Positions 9,952-18,652 are shown, counted from the first letter of the stretch. The stretch: DNA of 64,000 nucleotides from Labilibaculum manganireducens (GCF_002843385.1 NZ_MVDE01000019.1:49485-113484); one strand, 5' to 3'. Numbers and translations are program-made. Notes: a model not told the origin generated them from the letters alone.

Positions 9952-10980
9952 CTATTCAACAACTAGTGAAATCAAGCTGTATAAAATCCCCGATATCAGT
10001 AAAATATTATAGATAAAAGAAAGCATAAAAAATTTCACAATTGTTTTTATCCATGATTGCTGATAATAAAATTTCAAGGCCAGAAAAAGTTGTATGGGAA
10101 TCAATAAATACAAATAAAAAGCAAACTGATGAACAAATTCTAATTTGGTCATTATCAACAGCTCACTAACAATCACAATCACAAAAATAAAAGAATGGAA
10201 ATTAAGTGATATTAATAAATGTTCTAACAAATAATGCTTCCTGCGGATGTAGAACAGTGCCAAAAACAAAGCAAATACCGGAAGTATAATCAGCAAAGTT
10301 TGTGATAACTTTTTAAAGACATTATCCATCATCAAGGTTGGATTTAACTTCCACATGTCAATCACACGTTTTACATCTGAATTTCCGAACTTGTTATTCT
10401 TCCCTCCCTTTCCGCCAAAAGTAATTGATTGCGCCGTTTGTGCAGTATCCTGACTAATATTTAAGTTAAACAATCCTTTTTTTAATTTTGAATTGGTCAA
10501 AGAATCTGACTCCAAGCTATCTACCTGGTTTTTATTTTCATCAACCATATCCTCGAAATAGGATAATACATCAACATCTTTTCCTTCCTCTGTTGTAAAA
10601 GTAAAGTTTTTTTCTGCCTGAGTTTCGGGCATGTGATTGTGGGAAAGCAGTAAAAATGCAAAAAAAGTAAGAAATAGATACAGTCGAAAAGGTGGCGTAT
10701 ATCTGGCTCTTTTCCCTCTCATAAACTCTTTGGTAAGATAACCAGGCCGAACAAACAGAGGCACTATCGTATGAAGAAATTTATTATCAAGCGATAGAGC
10801 ATCTCCAAGCGATTCGGACAAGACACTAAAAAAAGGTCTGTGAAAATCTTTTACCGACTGACCACAATTGGAACAAAAACTACCATTAACCGGATGTTCG
10901 CAATTGGCACAAAACCCCTCAAAATGAAAAACTTTCCTTTTGGGAAGTTTTTGGATGCATTTCTTAATTATTTCTTTCAT
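9952..10980 (-). CDS. DUF3667 domain-containing membrane protein
   Basis: 342 aa. The N-terminal part carries a zinc-ribbon pattern, CANCEHPVNGSFCSNCGQ (residues 24-41), followed by the DUF3667 core (FLHTIVPLFVRPGYLTKEFMRGKRARYTPPFRLYLF). Four to five hydrophobic helices follow, first near residues 100-115 and then from about 230 to the end. The start codon shares one base with the stop of the upstream CvpA gene (TGATG), so translation is probably coupled. Function of DUF3667 is unknown. Confidence 0.88.
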   Translation of the reverse strand: MKEIIKKCIQKLPKRKVFHFEGFCANCEHPVNGSFCSNCGQSVKDFHRPFFSVLSESLGDALSLDNKFLHTIVPLFVRPGYLTKEFMRGKRARYTPPFRLYLFLTFFAFLLLSHNHMPETQAEKNFTFTTEEGKDVDVLSYFEDMVDENKNQVDSLESDSLTNSKLKKGLFNLNISQDTAQTAQSITFGGKGGKNNKFGNSDVKRVIDMWKLNPTLMMDNVFKKLSQTLLIILPVFALFLALFYIRRKHYLLEHLLISLNFHSFIFVIVIVSELLIMTKLEFVHQFAFYLYLLIPIQLFLALKFYYQQSWIKTIVKFFMLSFIYNILLISGILYSLISLVVE

Positions 10981-11522
10981 CAGACTTCAAGAGGGAGTTC
11001 TTTTTTCACTTTTTCCTTAATCTTTTCTTTCGTATCACTAAAATCTGAATCAAACAATTCAAACATCTTTTCCGAAACAGTTGTCATTGGCTTATATAAG
11101 TAGCTTCCATCTTTTTTTTCATCTGAAATAAATTTAAATTTCCGATCTAAATAATCAACAAAATAGACAATAATACCGATTATAATAATGCCCTTCATTA
11201 AACCAAATACCATTCCCAAAATTCGGTTAAACATCCCTAAAGCAACAGCTTCAACAAGTGAATTGAGAAGCTTGCCAATGATATGAACAATAATTACAAT
11301 GACAATAAATGTGATTCCAAATGAAATGTATCCCATATATTCGGAGTCGTAATTAAAACGATCCCTTATGAATTGCGCTGTAAAATCGGAGAAATGAATG
11401 GCTCCATAGATCCCTAATACTAAAGCAATCAAGGTAGCAATTTCAAAGATGAAACCATTCTTAAAACCTTTAACCATTACCCAAAGCAATGGAATACCTA
11501 TCAATATATCGAGAATATTCAT
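10980..11522 (-). CDS. CvpA family membrane protein
   Basis: 180 aa from the ATG at 11522. The frame extends upstream to 11588, but MNILDILIGIPLLWVMVKGFKNG is the normal CvpA-like start. Four membrane helices are visible (about 3-18, 25-45, 62-85, 103-125), then a charged tail. CvpA proteins are linked to colicin V production and, more broadly, envelope maintenance. Coupled by a 1-nt overlap to the DUF3667 gene downstream. Confidence 0.85.
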   Translation of the reverse strand: MNILDILIGIPLLWVMVKGFKNGFIFEIATLIALVLGIYGAIHFSDFTAQFIRDRFNYDSEYMGYISFGITFIVIVIIVHIIGKLLNSLVEAVALGMFNRILGMVFGLMKGIIIIGIIVYFVDYLDRKFKFISDEKKDGSYLYKPMTTVSEKMFELFDSDFSDTKEKIKEKVKKELPLEV

Positions 11523-11656
11523 TTGTAATGCGTTTCTAATTTGACAATGATCACCAAATATAAGTAAAAACCAACATAACCTGAGCATAATATTTAGATA
11601 AGAAACAAGACCTCAATTAAAATTTCTTTATATTTAAATCAGTAAACTATTCAAAT

Positions 11657-13168
11657 ATGGCTTTAATAAACTCTCTTGTTAGTTGGCTGAATACGAAAAG
11701 ATTCTCTCAGATCGATTTTTTTAAAAATCATCCGATTGAAACTCAGAAAGAAACCCTTACGCAGTTAATCGAACAAGCTTCGAATACTGAATGGGGAAAA
11801 AAGTATGACTTTAAAAGTATTCGCACACTTTCTGAATTTAAAGATAGATTGCCGGTTCAAACCTATGAAGATATAGAACCTTACATTAACAGACTTAGGA
11901 ATGGTGAGCAAAATATTTTTTGGCCTTCCGAAATAAAATGGTTTGCCAAATCGTCAGGCACCACCAATTCGAAAAGCAAATTTATTCCGGTAAGTAAAGA
12001 AGCTTTGGAAGACTGTCACTTTCGAGGAGGAAAAGACATTTTAGCCATCTATACTTCTCTGTTCCCCGAAACCGGGATTTTTAAAGGGAAAGGATTAACA
12101 CTTGGTGGAAGTCATCAGATTAACAACATCAAAAATGATTCTTATTATGGTGATTTGTCAGCTATTCTAATTCAAAATTTGCCTTTTTGGGCTGATTTTA
12201 TAAGAACACCTGATACATCTATCGTATTAATGGATGAGTGGGAAGAAAAACTGAATAAAATGACAGAAGCAACACTGAATGAGAATGTAACCAGTTTATC
12301 TGGTGTACCTTCCTGGTTTTTGGTTCTGTTAAAACATATTTTAAATGCTTCAGGCAAAAACAACATTCACGAAATATGGCCTAATCTTGAACTTTTTGTT
12401 CATGGAGGTGTTAGTTTCGACCCTTACCGTGAACAATTTAAAGGATTGTTACCATCTCAAAATATGCACTATCTGGAGACCTATAACGCCTCCGAAGGTT
12501 TTTTCGGAATTCAGGATAATCCTTTAGATGATTCACTGCTTTTGATGTTGGATTACGGTATTTATTATGAATTTATTCCTATTGAATGTTTGGCCAATGA
12601 TCATCCAGGAGCCATCAGTCTGGAAGAGGTAAAACTTCATACAAACTACGCAATCGTTATTACAACCAACGGAGGATTGTGGCGTTATCAAATTGGAGAC
12701 ACCATCCGGTTTACATCAAAAGCCCCGTTTAAATTTAAGATTTCGGGCAGAACCAAATTATTCATCAATGCCTTTGGTGAGGAATTAATTATTGACAATG
12801 CCGAAAAGGCAATTCAAACAGCCTGCGTAAAAACCAATTCAATCATTAAAGAGTATACAGCCGCTCCTGTGTTTATGGCATCGAATCAAAAAGGGGCTCA
12901 CCAATGGTTAATTGAATTTGAAAAAGCACCCGGCAACATTGACGAATTCAATTTCATATTAGACAATGCCTTAATGAGTGCAAACTCTGATTATGAGGCA
13001 AAAAGATACAAAAACATTACCCTTGAGAAACCACACATTACCATCGCTAAACCTGGTTTATTTTATCAGTGGCTGAAAGAAAAAGGAAAATTGGGCGGTC
13101 AGAATAAAGTACCCCGACTTTCAAATAATCGTGATTTAATTGAGGAACTACTACAAAAAAACAACTAA
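11657..13168 (+). CDS. GH3-like acyl-adenylating enzyme
   Basis: 503 aa, typical for bacterial members of the GH3 auxin-responsive promoter family (ANL superfamily). The ATP-binding P-loop AKSSGTTNSKSKFIPVS is near residue 105, a LETYNASEGFFGIQ motif near 278, the hinge region NGGLWRYQIGDTIRFT near 337, and the C-terminal cap begins about residue 365. In plants GH3 enzymes ligate amino acids to carboxylic acid hormones; bacterial substrates are generally unknown. It runs 6 nt ahead of a second gene in the same direction. Confidence 0.9.
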   Translation: MALINSLVSWLNTKRFSQIDFFKNHPIETQKETLTQLIEQASNTEWGKKYDFKSIRTLSEFKDRLPVQTYEDIEPYINRLRNGEQNIFWPSEIKWFAKSSGTTNSKSKFIPVSKEALEDCHFRGGKDILAIYTSLFPETGIFKGKGLTLGGSHQINNIKNDSYYGDLSAILIQNLPFWADFIRTPDTSIVLMDEWEEKLNKMTEATLNENVTSLSGVPSWFLVLLKHILNASGKNNIHEIWPNLELFVHGGVSFDPYREQFKGLLPSQNMHYLETYNASEGFFGIQDNPLDDSLLLMLDYGIYYEFIPIECLANDHPGAISLEEVKLHTNYAIVITTNGGLWRYQIGDTIRFTSKAPFKFKISGRTKLFINAFGEELIIDNAEKAIQTACVKTNSIIKEYTAAPVFMASNQKGAHQWLIEFEKAPGNIDEFNFILDNALMSANSDYEAKRYKNITLEKPHITIAKPGLFYQWLKEKGKLGGQNKVPRLSNNRDLIEELLQKNN

Positions 13169-13174
13169 TCATTT

Positions 13175-13945
13175 ATGCTGCAATTCCTTCTTTGGATATC
13201 TCTTTTGTTTCCATCTCAAAATAATGTTCAGATCAATCAGGTTCATGATTTTATTTCGGTTGATCACCTGGGCAATATATTTGTCGTGAATAAGTCCGAA
13301 CTAATTGAATTCAATTCGAAGGGAGAGAAATTGACCGTTTTTTCTAATTCCATGCTGGGTTCTATCTGTCATATTGATGTCTCGAACCCACTTCGAATAC
13401 TGATTTTTTACAATGATTTTAATCAAATATTATTTCTGGACCGTAATCTGGCAGAAATTGGCGGCGAAATTGATTTATTTGAATTTTCGGATAACGAAAC
13501 CGAATTGGTTTGCACTTCTGCAAATGGCGGGTTTTGGATGTATAACTCAAATGACAATCAGGCAATTCATATTTCGGACATTGGCAAAATAATAAATCAA
13601 AGCAGCTTACTGAACTCCTTTTATCAGGATTGTATTCCTGATAAAATGCTGGAATACAACAACGATTTGTACCTCCTTTATCCGAAAATGGGAATTCTGA
13701 ATCTGGATCGGAACGGCCAATTCAAGAAAAAAATTCCACAACCGGGCATCAAAAACTTCCAAATATCCAAGAACACACTTCTATACACAACTGAATCAGG
13801 AATTTATTCCTTTCAGCCAATGTCCAGAGAAGACAAATTAATTTTCAGTTTAGAAGATTTAAAAGATTCTCAACTTATCATCCGAAACAACAATTTGTAT
13901 GTTTCTAATAAAAAATCAATATCAATTAAAGCATTAACCCTCTGA
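13175..13945 (+). CDS. Hypothetical protein with beta-propeller-like repeats
   Basis: 256 aa. A hydrophobic start (residues 1-13) looks like a short signal peptide or anchor. The remainder shows repeated strand motifs ending in aromatic/aspartate turns (FISVDHLGNIFVVNKSELIEFNSKGE; LYLLYPKMGILNLDRNGQFKK) that suggest an NHL/WD-like propeller. It begins 6 nt after the GH3-like gene, so the two form an operon. I do not recognise the family. Function unknown. Confidence 0.7.
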   Translation: MLQFLLWISLLFPSQNNVQINQVHDFISVDHLGNIFVVNKSELIEFNSKGEKLTVFSNSMLGSICHIDVSNPLRILIFYNDFNQILFLDRNLAEIGGEIDLFEFSDNETELVCTSANGGFWMYNSNDNQAIHISDIGKIINQSSLLNSFYQDCIPDKMLEYNNDLYLLYPKMGILNLDRNGQFKKKIPQPGIKNFQISKNTLLYTTESGIYSFQPMSREDKLIFSLEDLKDSQLIIRNNNLYVSNKKSISIKALTL

Positions 13946-14043
13946 TTAAAAACAGACTGCAGCTTACTGGTATTTTTTCCAATTGAATTCCTGAAAAATA
14001 TTCTTAATTTTAGTTGCCTTTTTCACACAAAGTAAACATAAAT

Positions 14044-14658
14044 ATGCACATTGCTGTTGCTGGAAATATTGGAGCTGGTAAAACTACACTAGCGGGATTA
14101 TTAGCTAAACACTACGGATGGGAAGCTCATTTCGAAGATGTTGATGAAAATCCATATTTAAATGATTTTTACGATGATATGAAGCGATGGTCGTTCGCTC
14201 TTCAGATTCATTTTTTAAATAGTCGTTTCAATCAGGTTTTGACCTTACGCAAATCCGGGAAAGACATCATTCAGGACAGAACCATCTACGAGGATGCCTA
14301 TATTTTTGCTCCTAATCTGGAATCGATGAGTTTAATGCCCAGAAGAGATTTTGACAACTATCTGTCTCTTTTCAATATCATGAGTTCATTAATTCAGCCA
14401 CCGGATCTGCTTATTTATTTGCGTGCAAGCATTCCTACGCTGGTAAGTCATATTCAGGAGCGTGGCCGTAATTATGAGGAAACCATTCGCTTAGACTATC
14501 TGAAGCGTTTAAACGAGCGTTATGAGGCATGGATATCGGGCTATGCAAATGGCAAGCTTCTGATTATTGATGTGGACAACATTAATTTCCTGAAAAACCC
14601 TAAAGACTTAAGTGAAGTAATCAACAAAATTGATGCTCAGCTAAACGGACTCTTTTAA
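14044..14658 (+). CDS. Deoxynucleoside kinase (first of a tandem pair)
   Basis: 204 aa from the ATG at 14044. The frame opens at 14014, but MHIAVAGNIGAGKTTLAGLL aligns exactly with the start of the next gene. Walker A is GNIGAGKTT (residues 7-15), the DRS-type motif is QDRTIYEDAYIF near 80, and RGRNYEETIRLDYL is the arginine-rich lid near 140. Family members phosphorylate deoxyadenosine, deoxyguanosine or deoxycytidine in nucleotide salvage. The next gene is a close paralogue about 80 nt downstream. Confidence 0.92.
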   Translation: MHIAVAGNIGAGKTTLAGLLAKHYGWEAHFEDVDENPYLNDFYDDMKRWSFALQIHFLNSRFNQVLTLRKSGKDIIQDRTIYEDAYIFAPNLESMSLMPRRDFDNYLSLFNIMSSLIQPPDLLIYLRASIPTLVSHIQERGRNYEETIRLDYLKRLNERYEAWISGYANGKLLIIDVDNINFLKNPKDLSEVINKIDAQLNGLF

Positions 14659-14738
14659 ATTATAAATGATGAATTATCAATTTATGAGTTCATATCCATA
14701 ATTGTTAATTCTTAATTCATAACTCATAATTACTAAAC

Positions 14739-15353
14739 ATGCATATCGCAATAGCTGGAAACATTGGCTCCGGTAAAACTACCCTTACCGAACTGCTTGC
14801 AAAACAATATGGCTGGGAGGCTCATTATGAAGATGTAGATGAAAATCCTTATTTAAATGATTTTTACGACGACATGAAACGATGGTCGTTCAATCTTCAA
14901 ATCTATTTTTTAAAAAGTCGGTTCAACCAAATTATGGAAATCCGTAAAGCGGGAAAAAATGTAATTCAGGATCGTACCATTTATGAAGATGCCATGATTT
15001 TTGCTCCTAATTTATTTGATATGGGTTTGATGTCGCAACGCGATTTTAAAAATTACAACAACCTGTTCGAATTAATGGGATCAATGGTTCAAGCTCCTGA
15101 TCTGCTAATCTATTTGCGGTCGTCTGTTCCTACATTGGTCAATCAAATTCAGAAAAGAGGCCGCGATTACGAAGAAACCATCCGTCTGGATTACTTAAAA
15201 AACCTGAACACCAGATACGAAACATGGATTCAGAATTACAATCGTGGCAAACTATTGATTGTTGATGCCGACAATATTGATTTTCTGGATAATCCTGAAG
15301 ATTTAAACAACATTATGGATAAGGTAGAGGCTCAAATTCACGGATTGTTTTAA
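14739..15353 (+). CDS. Deoxynucleoside kinase (second of a tandem pair)
   Basis: 204 aa, the same length as the preceding paralogue and collinear with it throughout (GNIGSGKTT, QDRTIYEDAMIF, RGRDYEETIRLDYL, ending EAQIHGLF versus DAQLNGLF). Substitutions such as IYFLKSRFNQIMEIRKAGK for IHFLNSRFNQVLTLRKSGK suggest divergence after an old duplication. Two tandem kinases may form a heterodimer with different nucleoside specificity, as known for paired deoxynucleoside kinases in lactobacilli; here that is inference. Its stop overlaps the stop of the converging gene by 4 bases. Confidence 0.92.
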   Translation: MHIAIAGNIGSGKTTLTELLAKQYGWEAHYEDVDENPYLNDFYDDMKRWSFNLQIYFLKSRFNQIMEIRKAGKNVIQDRTIYEDAMIFAPNLFDMGLMSQRDFKNYNNLFELMGSMVQAPDLLIYLRSSVPTLVNQIQKRGRDYEETIRLDYLKNLNTRYETWIQNYNRGKLLIVDADNIDFLDNPEDLNNIMDKVEAQIHGLF

Positions 15354-15979
15354 AAACGGTAAAACAATCCGATTGATAATTCTGGGAGAGAGATCTTATC
15401 TAGACCAGAATATGCAGTTATTGAATCTGAGAGATTAGGAATATAAATATATCGCAAATTCATATCAAAGCTCCATTCATCGGAAAGATGATACAAAAAG
15501 CCAATATTTGGAGCTAATCCTACTTTATTATCAGTCATATCAATTTTTATATTTTCCATTCCAGCTGATATAGCTGTAAAATCAACTTTATTTCTATAGT
15601 AGAAATAGCCAAAGGCTAGAGAAGCATAAGGTCTAAAATCACGATCCCAACTATCGAAATAGTAAGACGCTCTTAACAGAGCTGAACCAATATTATAATC
15701 TACGTTGTAACTTCCACGATGATCTGCATTCCAAAAATCATCTTGTCCTAAAATACTATAACCAAGCTCAACACCAACTCCTATCTTCTTATTAAGCATC
15801 ATCTGACCGGTTAACCTAATCGAAGGTCCTCCTTTCGCCTGATCTCCTAAATCTCCAAAAGGATGCTGGTAACCAACAGAAGCACCAACTAAAAACTTTT
15901 CATCTTTATAATACTGAGCTTTTCCTACAGAACAAATACAGATTGCCAACAGGAAAAATATAGTAGATTTAAACCTCAT
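15350..15979 (-). CDS. Outer membrane beta-barrel protein
   Basis: 209 aa. A signal peptide ends near residue 22 (SVGKAQYYKDE), then alternating strands with glycine/aromatic girdles (GASVGYQHPFGD; GVGVELGYSIL; YASLAFGYFYYRNK) and a terminal phenylalanine (GLFYRF), the insertion signal of outer-membrane barrels. Length and strand count fit an eight-stranded OmpX/OmpW-like barrel. Its 3' end overlaps the convergent kinase gene by 4 nt. Role unknown. Confidence 0.8.
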   Translation of the reverse strand: MRFKSTIFFLLAICICSVGKAQYYKDEKFLVGASVGYQHPFGDLGDQAKGGPSIRLTGQMMLNKKIGVGVELGYSILGQDDFWNADHRGSYNVDYNIGSALLRASYYFDSWDRDFRPYASLAFGYFYYRNKVDFTAISAGMENIKIDMTDNKVGLAPNIGFLYHLSDEWSFDMNLRYIYIPNLSDSITAYSGLDKISLPELSIGLFYRF

Positions 15980-16013
15980 CGATTCTATTTTAAAATTTAT
16001 CAGCCACTAAATT

Positions 16014-16046
16014 ACAAAAAAATGGGAACCAAACCGGCTCCCATTT
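16014..16046 (-). terminator. Terminator downstream of kbl
   Basis: AAATGGGA pairs with TCCCATTT (plus ACC/GGC inside the loop region), and on the minus strand the hairpin is followed by a run of T. Confidence 0.8.
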
Positions 16047-16066
16047 CATATATAACTTGAATAAAA

Positions 16067-17257
16067 TTATTCAATTACTTTTAATTCTTTTCCAATTTTA
16101 ATGAAAGCAGCCAAAGCTTTATCCAAATGCTCTTTTGTGTGCGCAGCAGAAAGTTGAATTCTTATTCTTGCTTGTCCTTTCGCTACAACCGGATAATAAA
16201 ATCCGATCACATAAATACCTTCTTCCAGTAATTTAGCTGCAAATTGTTGTGATAGCACTGCATCGTACAACATCAAAGCATTAATAGCCGATTCGGATGG
16301 TTTTACATCAAAACCTGCAGCCAATAATCTTTCTCTGAAATATTTAGAATTTGAAATTACCTTATCGCGTAATTCTGTAGATTCGGTTAACATTTCGAAT
16401 ACTGCTAAAGAAGCTCCTACAATTACAGGAGAAAGCGAGTTCGAGAATAAATACGGACGGGATCTTTGACGTAAAATATCGATAATTTCTGCTTTACCAG
16501 TTGTAAATCCGCCTAAAGCTCCACCCAATGCTTTTCCTAATGTACTTGTGATAATATCAACACGATCCATACAATTATGGTATTCGTGAGTTCCCCGGCC
16601 GGTATCACCAATAAAACCGGAAGCATGACTATCATCAACCATTACTAATGCATTGTACTTATCAGCCAAATCACAAATTTCATTCAGTTTCGCAATATCT
16701 CCGTCCATAGAGAATACTCCGTCGGTAACAATTATACGAAAACGCTGCGCCTGAGAGATCTTTAACTGAGCCTCCAAATCTTCCATATCAGCATGCTTGT
16801 AACGATATCTGGCCGCTTTACACAAACGAACCCCGTCAATAATCGAAGCATGATTCAACTCATCAGAAATAATCGCATCTTCCTTGTCGAATAATGGTTC
16901 AAAAACGCCGCCGTTTGCATCAAAAGCTGCTGCGTACAATATAGTATCTTCAGTTCCGAAGAAAGCCGCAACCTTTTCTTCCAATTCTTTATGAATATCG
17001 GTTGTACCACAAATAAAACGAACAGACGACATTCCATATCCATGCGACTTTAAAGCTTTTGAAGCTCCCTCCATAACCCGGGGATTGGAAGACAAACCTA
17101 AATAGTTATTCGCACAAAAATTTAATACTGTTTTACCAGTATTTACTTTAATTTCTGCACCTTGTGGGGTTGTTATAACTCTTTCGTTTTTATACAAGCC
17201 GGCATCTTTAATAGACTGTATTTCCTCTGCCAAGTAATCTTTGAATTTTCCGTACAT
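16067..17257 (-). CDS. kbl: Glycine C-acetyltransferase (2-amino-3-ketobutyrate CoA ligase)
   Basis: 396 aa. Alpha-oxoamine synthase fold: [16 protein letters not shown] near residue 47, [17 protein letters not shown] for the PLP cleft, [17 protein letters not shown] near 207 and the PLP-binding lysine in [14 protein letters not shown] near 244. The sequence fits kbl better than serine palmitoyltransferase or AONS because of the length and the [10 protein letters not shown] segment. It converts glycine and acetyl-CoA to 2-amino-3-ketobutyrate or the reverse in threonine breakdown. The tdh partner is not in the window. Confidence 0.9.
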   Translation of the reverse strand: MYGKFKDYLAEEIQSIKDAGLYKNERVITTPQGAEIKVNTGKTVLNFCANNYLGLSSNPRVMEGASKALKSHGYGMSSVRFICGTTDIHKELEEKVAAFFGTEDTILYAAAFDANGGVFEPLFDKEDAIISDELNHASIIDGVRLCKAARYRYKHADMEDLEAQLKISQAQRFRIIVTDGVFSMDGDIAKLNEICDLADKYNALVMVDDSHASGFIGDTGRGTHEYHNCMDRVDIITSTLGKALGGALGGFTTGKAEIIDILRQRSRPYLFSNSLSPVIVGASLAVFEMLTESTELRDKVISNSKYFRERLLAAGFDVKPSESAINALMLYDAVLSQQFAAKLLEEGIYVIGFYYPVVAKGQARIRIQLSAAHTKEHLDKALAAFIKIGKELKVIE

Positions 17258-17532
17258 GAGTGTTTGTTGTTTATATGTGTTAGGTGTTTAATATGTTTCT
17301 AAATTCCAAGCCAAAATTACAATAAAATTTCGCTTCTGAGTTTTTCAAAAACTGTTTTTTTGTTGCTGCTTATTATCCAATTCCGTTTTTAACCAAATAA
17401 TTTTCCTTTCAGACCAACTCATCCTGCAAAACTCAATCCTTGAAAAACAATCACATAGCCATTACGTACAGATAGCAACAAGTCAAATTCAGATTAAAAA
17501 ATCATTTTTTTGAAAAAATATTCCGGCAGATG
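17258..17532. other. Intergenic DNA between kbl and the tRNA-Asn array
   Basis: AT-rich, no ORF or RNA structure recognised. It should hold the divergent kbl promoter, but no convincing TAnnTTTG box is visible on the minus strand. Confidence 0.5.
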
Positions 17533-17563
17533 TTGTATTATTGAACAAATCCTATTAGTTTTG
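17533..17563 (+). promoter_or_regulatory. Promoter of the tRNA-Asn array
   Basis: TTG at 17533-17535, 20-bp spacer, TAGTTTTG at 17556-17563: a good match to the Bacteroidetes TTG/TAnnTTTG promoter, about 65 nt upstream of the first tRNA gene. Confidence 0.75.
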
Positions 17564-17628
17564 CATCGCAATTTTCCTCCAGAATGTACGTCATTCGTGC
17601 AACTCAGAAGAAAATTTGGAAGTTATAC

Positions 17629-17702
17629 TCCTTCTTAGCTCAGTTGGTTAGAGCATCTGACTGTTAATCAGAGGGTCCTAGGTTCAAGTCCTAGAGAGGG
17701 AG
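17629..17702 (+). tRNA. tRNA-Asn (GTT), copy 1
   Basis: 74 nt without encoded CCA. The acceptor stem TCCTTCT pairs with AGAGGGA (one G-U), the anticodon arm is TCTGA/CTGTTAA/TCAGA (anticodon GTT), the variable loop GGGTC, and the T arm CTAGG/TTCAAGT/CCTAG. Discriminator G. A complete, standard class I tRNA, first of five in tandem with spacers of about 46-50 nt that are nearly identical. Confidence 0.97.
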
Positions 17703-17748
17703 CAAAAAAAGCAAGCTAAATGCTTTCAAAACAATTTTAGCAGAGTAT

Positions 17749-17822
17749 TCCTTCTTAGCTCAGTTGGTTAGAGCATCTGACTGTTAATCAGAGGGTCCCA
17801 GGTTCAAGTCCTGGAGAGGGAG
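17749..17822 (+). tRNA. tRNA-Asn (GTT), copy 2
   Basis: 74 nt, identical to copy 1 except for one compensated T-arm pair (CCAGG/CCTGG). Standard class I structure, anticodon GTT, no encoded CCA. The 120-nt repeat unit from copy 1 to copy 2 includes the spacer with an AAAGCA/TGCTTT hairpin, perhaps an RNA processing site. Confidence 0.97.
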
Positions 17823-17873
17823 CAAAAAAAAAAAGCAAGCTAAATGCTTTCAAAAACAATTTTAGCAGAGTAT

Positions 17874-17956
17874 TCCTTCTTAGCTCAGTTGGTTAGAGCA
17901 TCTGACTGTTAATCAGTCCCGACGAGTCGGTATAGGTTCAAGTCCTAGAGAGGGAG
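17874..17956 (+). tRNA. tRNA-Asn (GTT), copy 3, with palindromic insert in the variable region
   Basis: 83 nt. Acceptor stem, D arm and anticodon loop match copy 1, but from the last anticodon-stem base to the T stem the normal AGGGTCCTAGG is replaced by TCCCGACGAGTCGGTATAGG. This can fold as a 6-bp arm (one mismatch here) with a CGAG loop, giving a class II-like long variable arm. The change costs one pair in the anticodon stem (U-U at 27-43) and one in the T stem. May be functional or a tRNA pseudogene masked by redundancy. Confidence 0.75.
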
Positions 17957-18002
17957 CAAAAAAAGCAAGCTAAATGCTTTCAAAACAATTTTAGCAGAGT
18001 AT

Positions 18003-18085
18003 TCCTTCTTAGCTCAGCTGGTTAGAGCATCTGACTGTTAATCAGTCCCGACGAGTCGGGATAGGTTCAAGTCCTGGAGAGGGAG
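18003..18085 (+). tRNA. tRNA-Asn (GTT), copy 4, with palindromic insert in the variable region
   Basis: 83 nt. As copy 3, but the inserted arm is a perfect palindrome (TCCCGA-CGAG-TCGGGA). The D loop has one change (AGCTGG) and the 3' T stem reads CCTGG, so the T stem has an A-G mismatch and a U-G pair. Everything from the anticodon loop to the 3' end equals the isolated 3' half at 18595-18649. Confidence 0.75.
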
Positions 18086-18132
18086 CAAAAAAAAGCAAGC
18101 TAAATGCTTTCAAAACAATTTTAGCAGAGTAT

Positions 18133-18206
18133 TCCTTCTTAGCTCAGTTGGTTAGAGCATCTGACTGTTAATCAGAGGGTCCTAGGTTCAAGTCCTAGAG
18201 AGGGAG
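18133..18206 (+). tRNA. tRNA-Asn (GTT), copy 5
   Basis: 74 nt, same as copy 1, standard class I fold, anticodon GTT. It is the last complete copy and is followed 4 nt later by a strong terminator that ends the array. Confidence 0.97.
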
Positions 18207-18210
18207 CCGA

Positions 18211-18237
18211 AAGCCATCCATTGCGGGTGGCTTTTTT
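18211..18237 (+). terminator. Terminator of the tRNA-Asn array
   Basis: AGCCATCC pairs with GGGTGGCT (one U-G) around ATTGC, followed by six T. The same hairpin recurs after the tRNA half at 18653. Confidence 0.9.
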
Positions 18238-18302
18238 CGTATCCTTAATTTTTCTTCCCTGCAAAAGTGACTCCAGATCCAAAATTTCCTTAATTTAGTT
18301 AT

Positions 18303-18605
18303 ATGTTTTTCATATATATTTTATACTCTCCTTCATCAGACAAATACTATCTAGGATATACCGAAGATGTTTCCAAGCGGATTTTCATGCATAACAACCC
18401 CATACGAACAAGTTACACTTCTAAACACAGACCATGGATTCTTAAAAAAGCATTTAAAGTTGGTAACAACAAAACTCTTGCTTTAAAAATTGAACGAAAA
18501 ATTAAGAAAATGAAAAGCCGAAAATATCTCGAACAATTACTGGATCCGCAGATAGGCGAACAAATGTTTGGTGATCTTTTAATATCATCAACACCTGACT
18601 GTTAA
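18303..18605 (+). CDS. GIY-YIG nuclease family protein (URI type)
   Basis: 100 aa. The GIY-YIG motif appears as FIYILYSPSSDKYYLGYTED (residues 3-22), with the conserved arginine and histidine in VSKRIFMHN and the WILKKAF and LERKIKKMKSRKYLEQLL segments of the short URI-like family. Such small proteins have one nuclease domain and no DNA-binding domain. The last residues (SSTPDC) and the stop codon are read from a tRNA-Asn 3' half: the TAA is part of the tRNA's GTTAA anticodon loop. The gene lies between two copies of tRNA end plus terminator, suggesting it came in as, or with, a small element. Confidence 0.85.
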   Translation: MFFIYILYSPSSDKYYLGYTEDVSKRIFMHNNPIRTSYTSKHRPWILKKAFKVGNNKTLALKIERKIKKMKSRKYLEQLLDPQIGEQMFGDLLISSTPDC

Positions 18606-18649
18606 TCAGTCCCGACGAGTCGGGATAGGTTCAAGTCCTGGAGAGGGAG
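18595..18649 (+). pseudogene. 3' half of tRNA-Asn with the palindromic insert
   Basis: 55 nt equal to the anticodon loop-to-discriminator part of copy 4 (CTGACTGTTAATCAG, TCCCGA/TCGGGA arm, TTCAAGT T loop, AGAGGGA acceptor strand). The 5' acceptor strand and D arm are missing, replaced by the GIY-YIG coding sequence, so it cannot be a tRNA. Confidence 0.9.
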
Positions 18650-18652
18650 CAG

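Noticed and set aside
14659..14738. Repeated ATAACTCATAATT-like AT-rich words between the two kinase genes
   Set aside because: Low-complexity spacer of a kind common in AT-rich intergenic DNA; no defined repeat unit or hairpin with function.
17702..18132. CRISPR-like appearance of the tRNA region (repeated units of 120-130 nt)
   Set aside because: The repeated units are complete tRNA genes with conserved spacers; there are no spacers of unrelated sequence and no cas genes.
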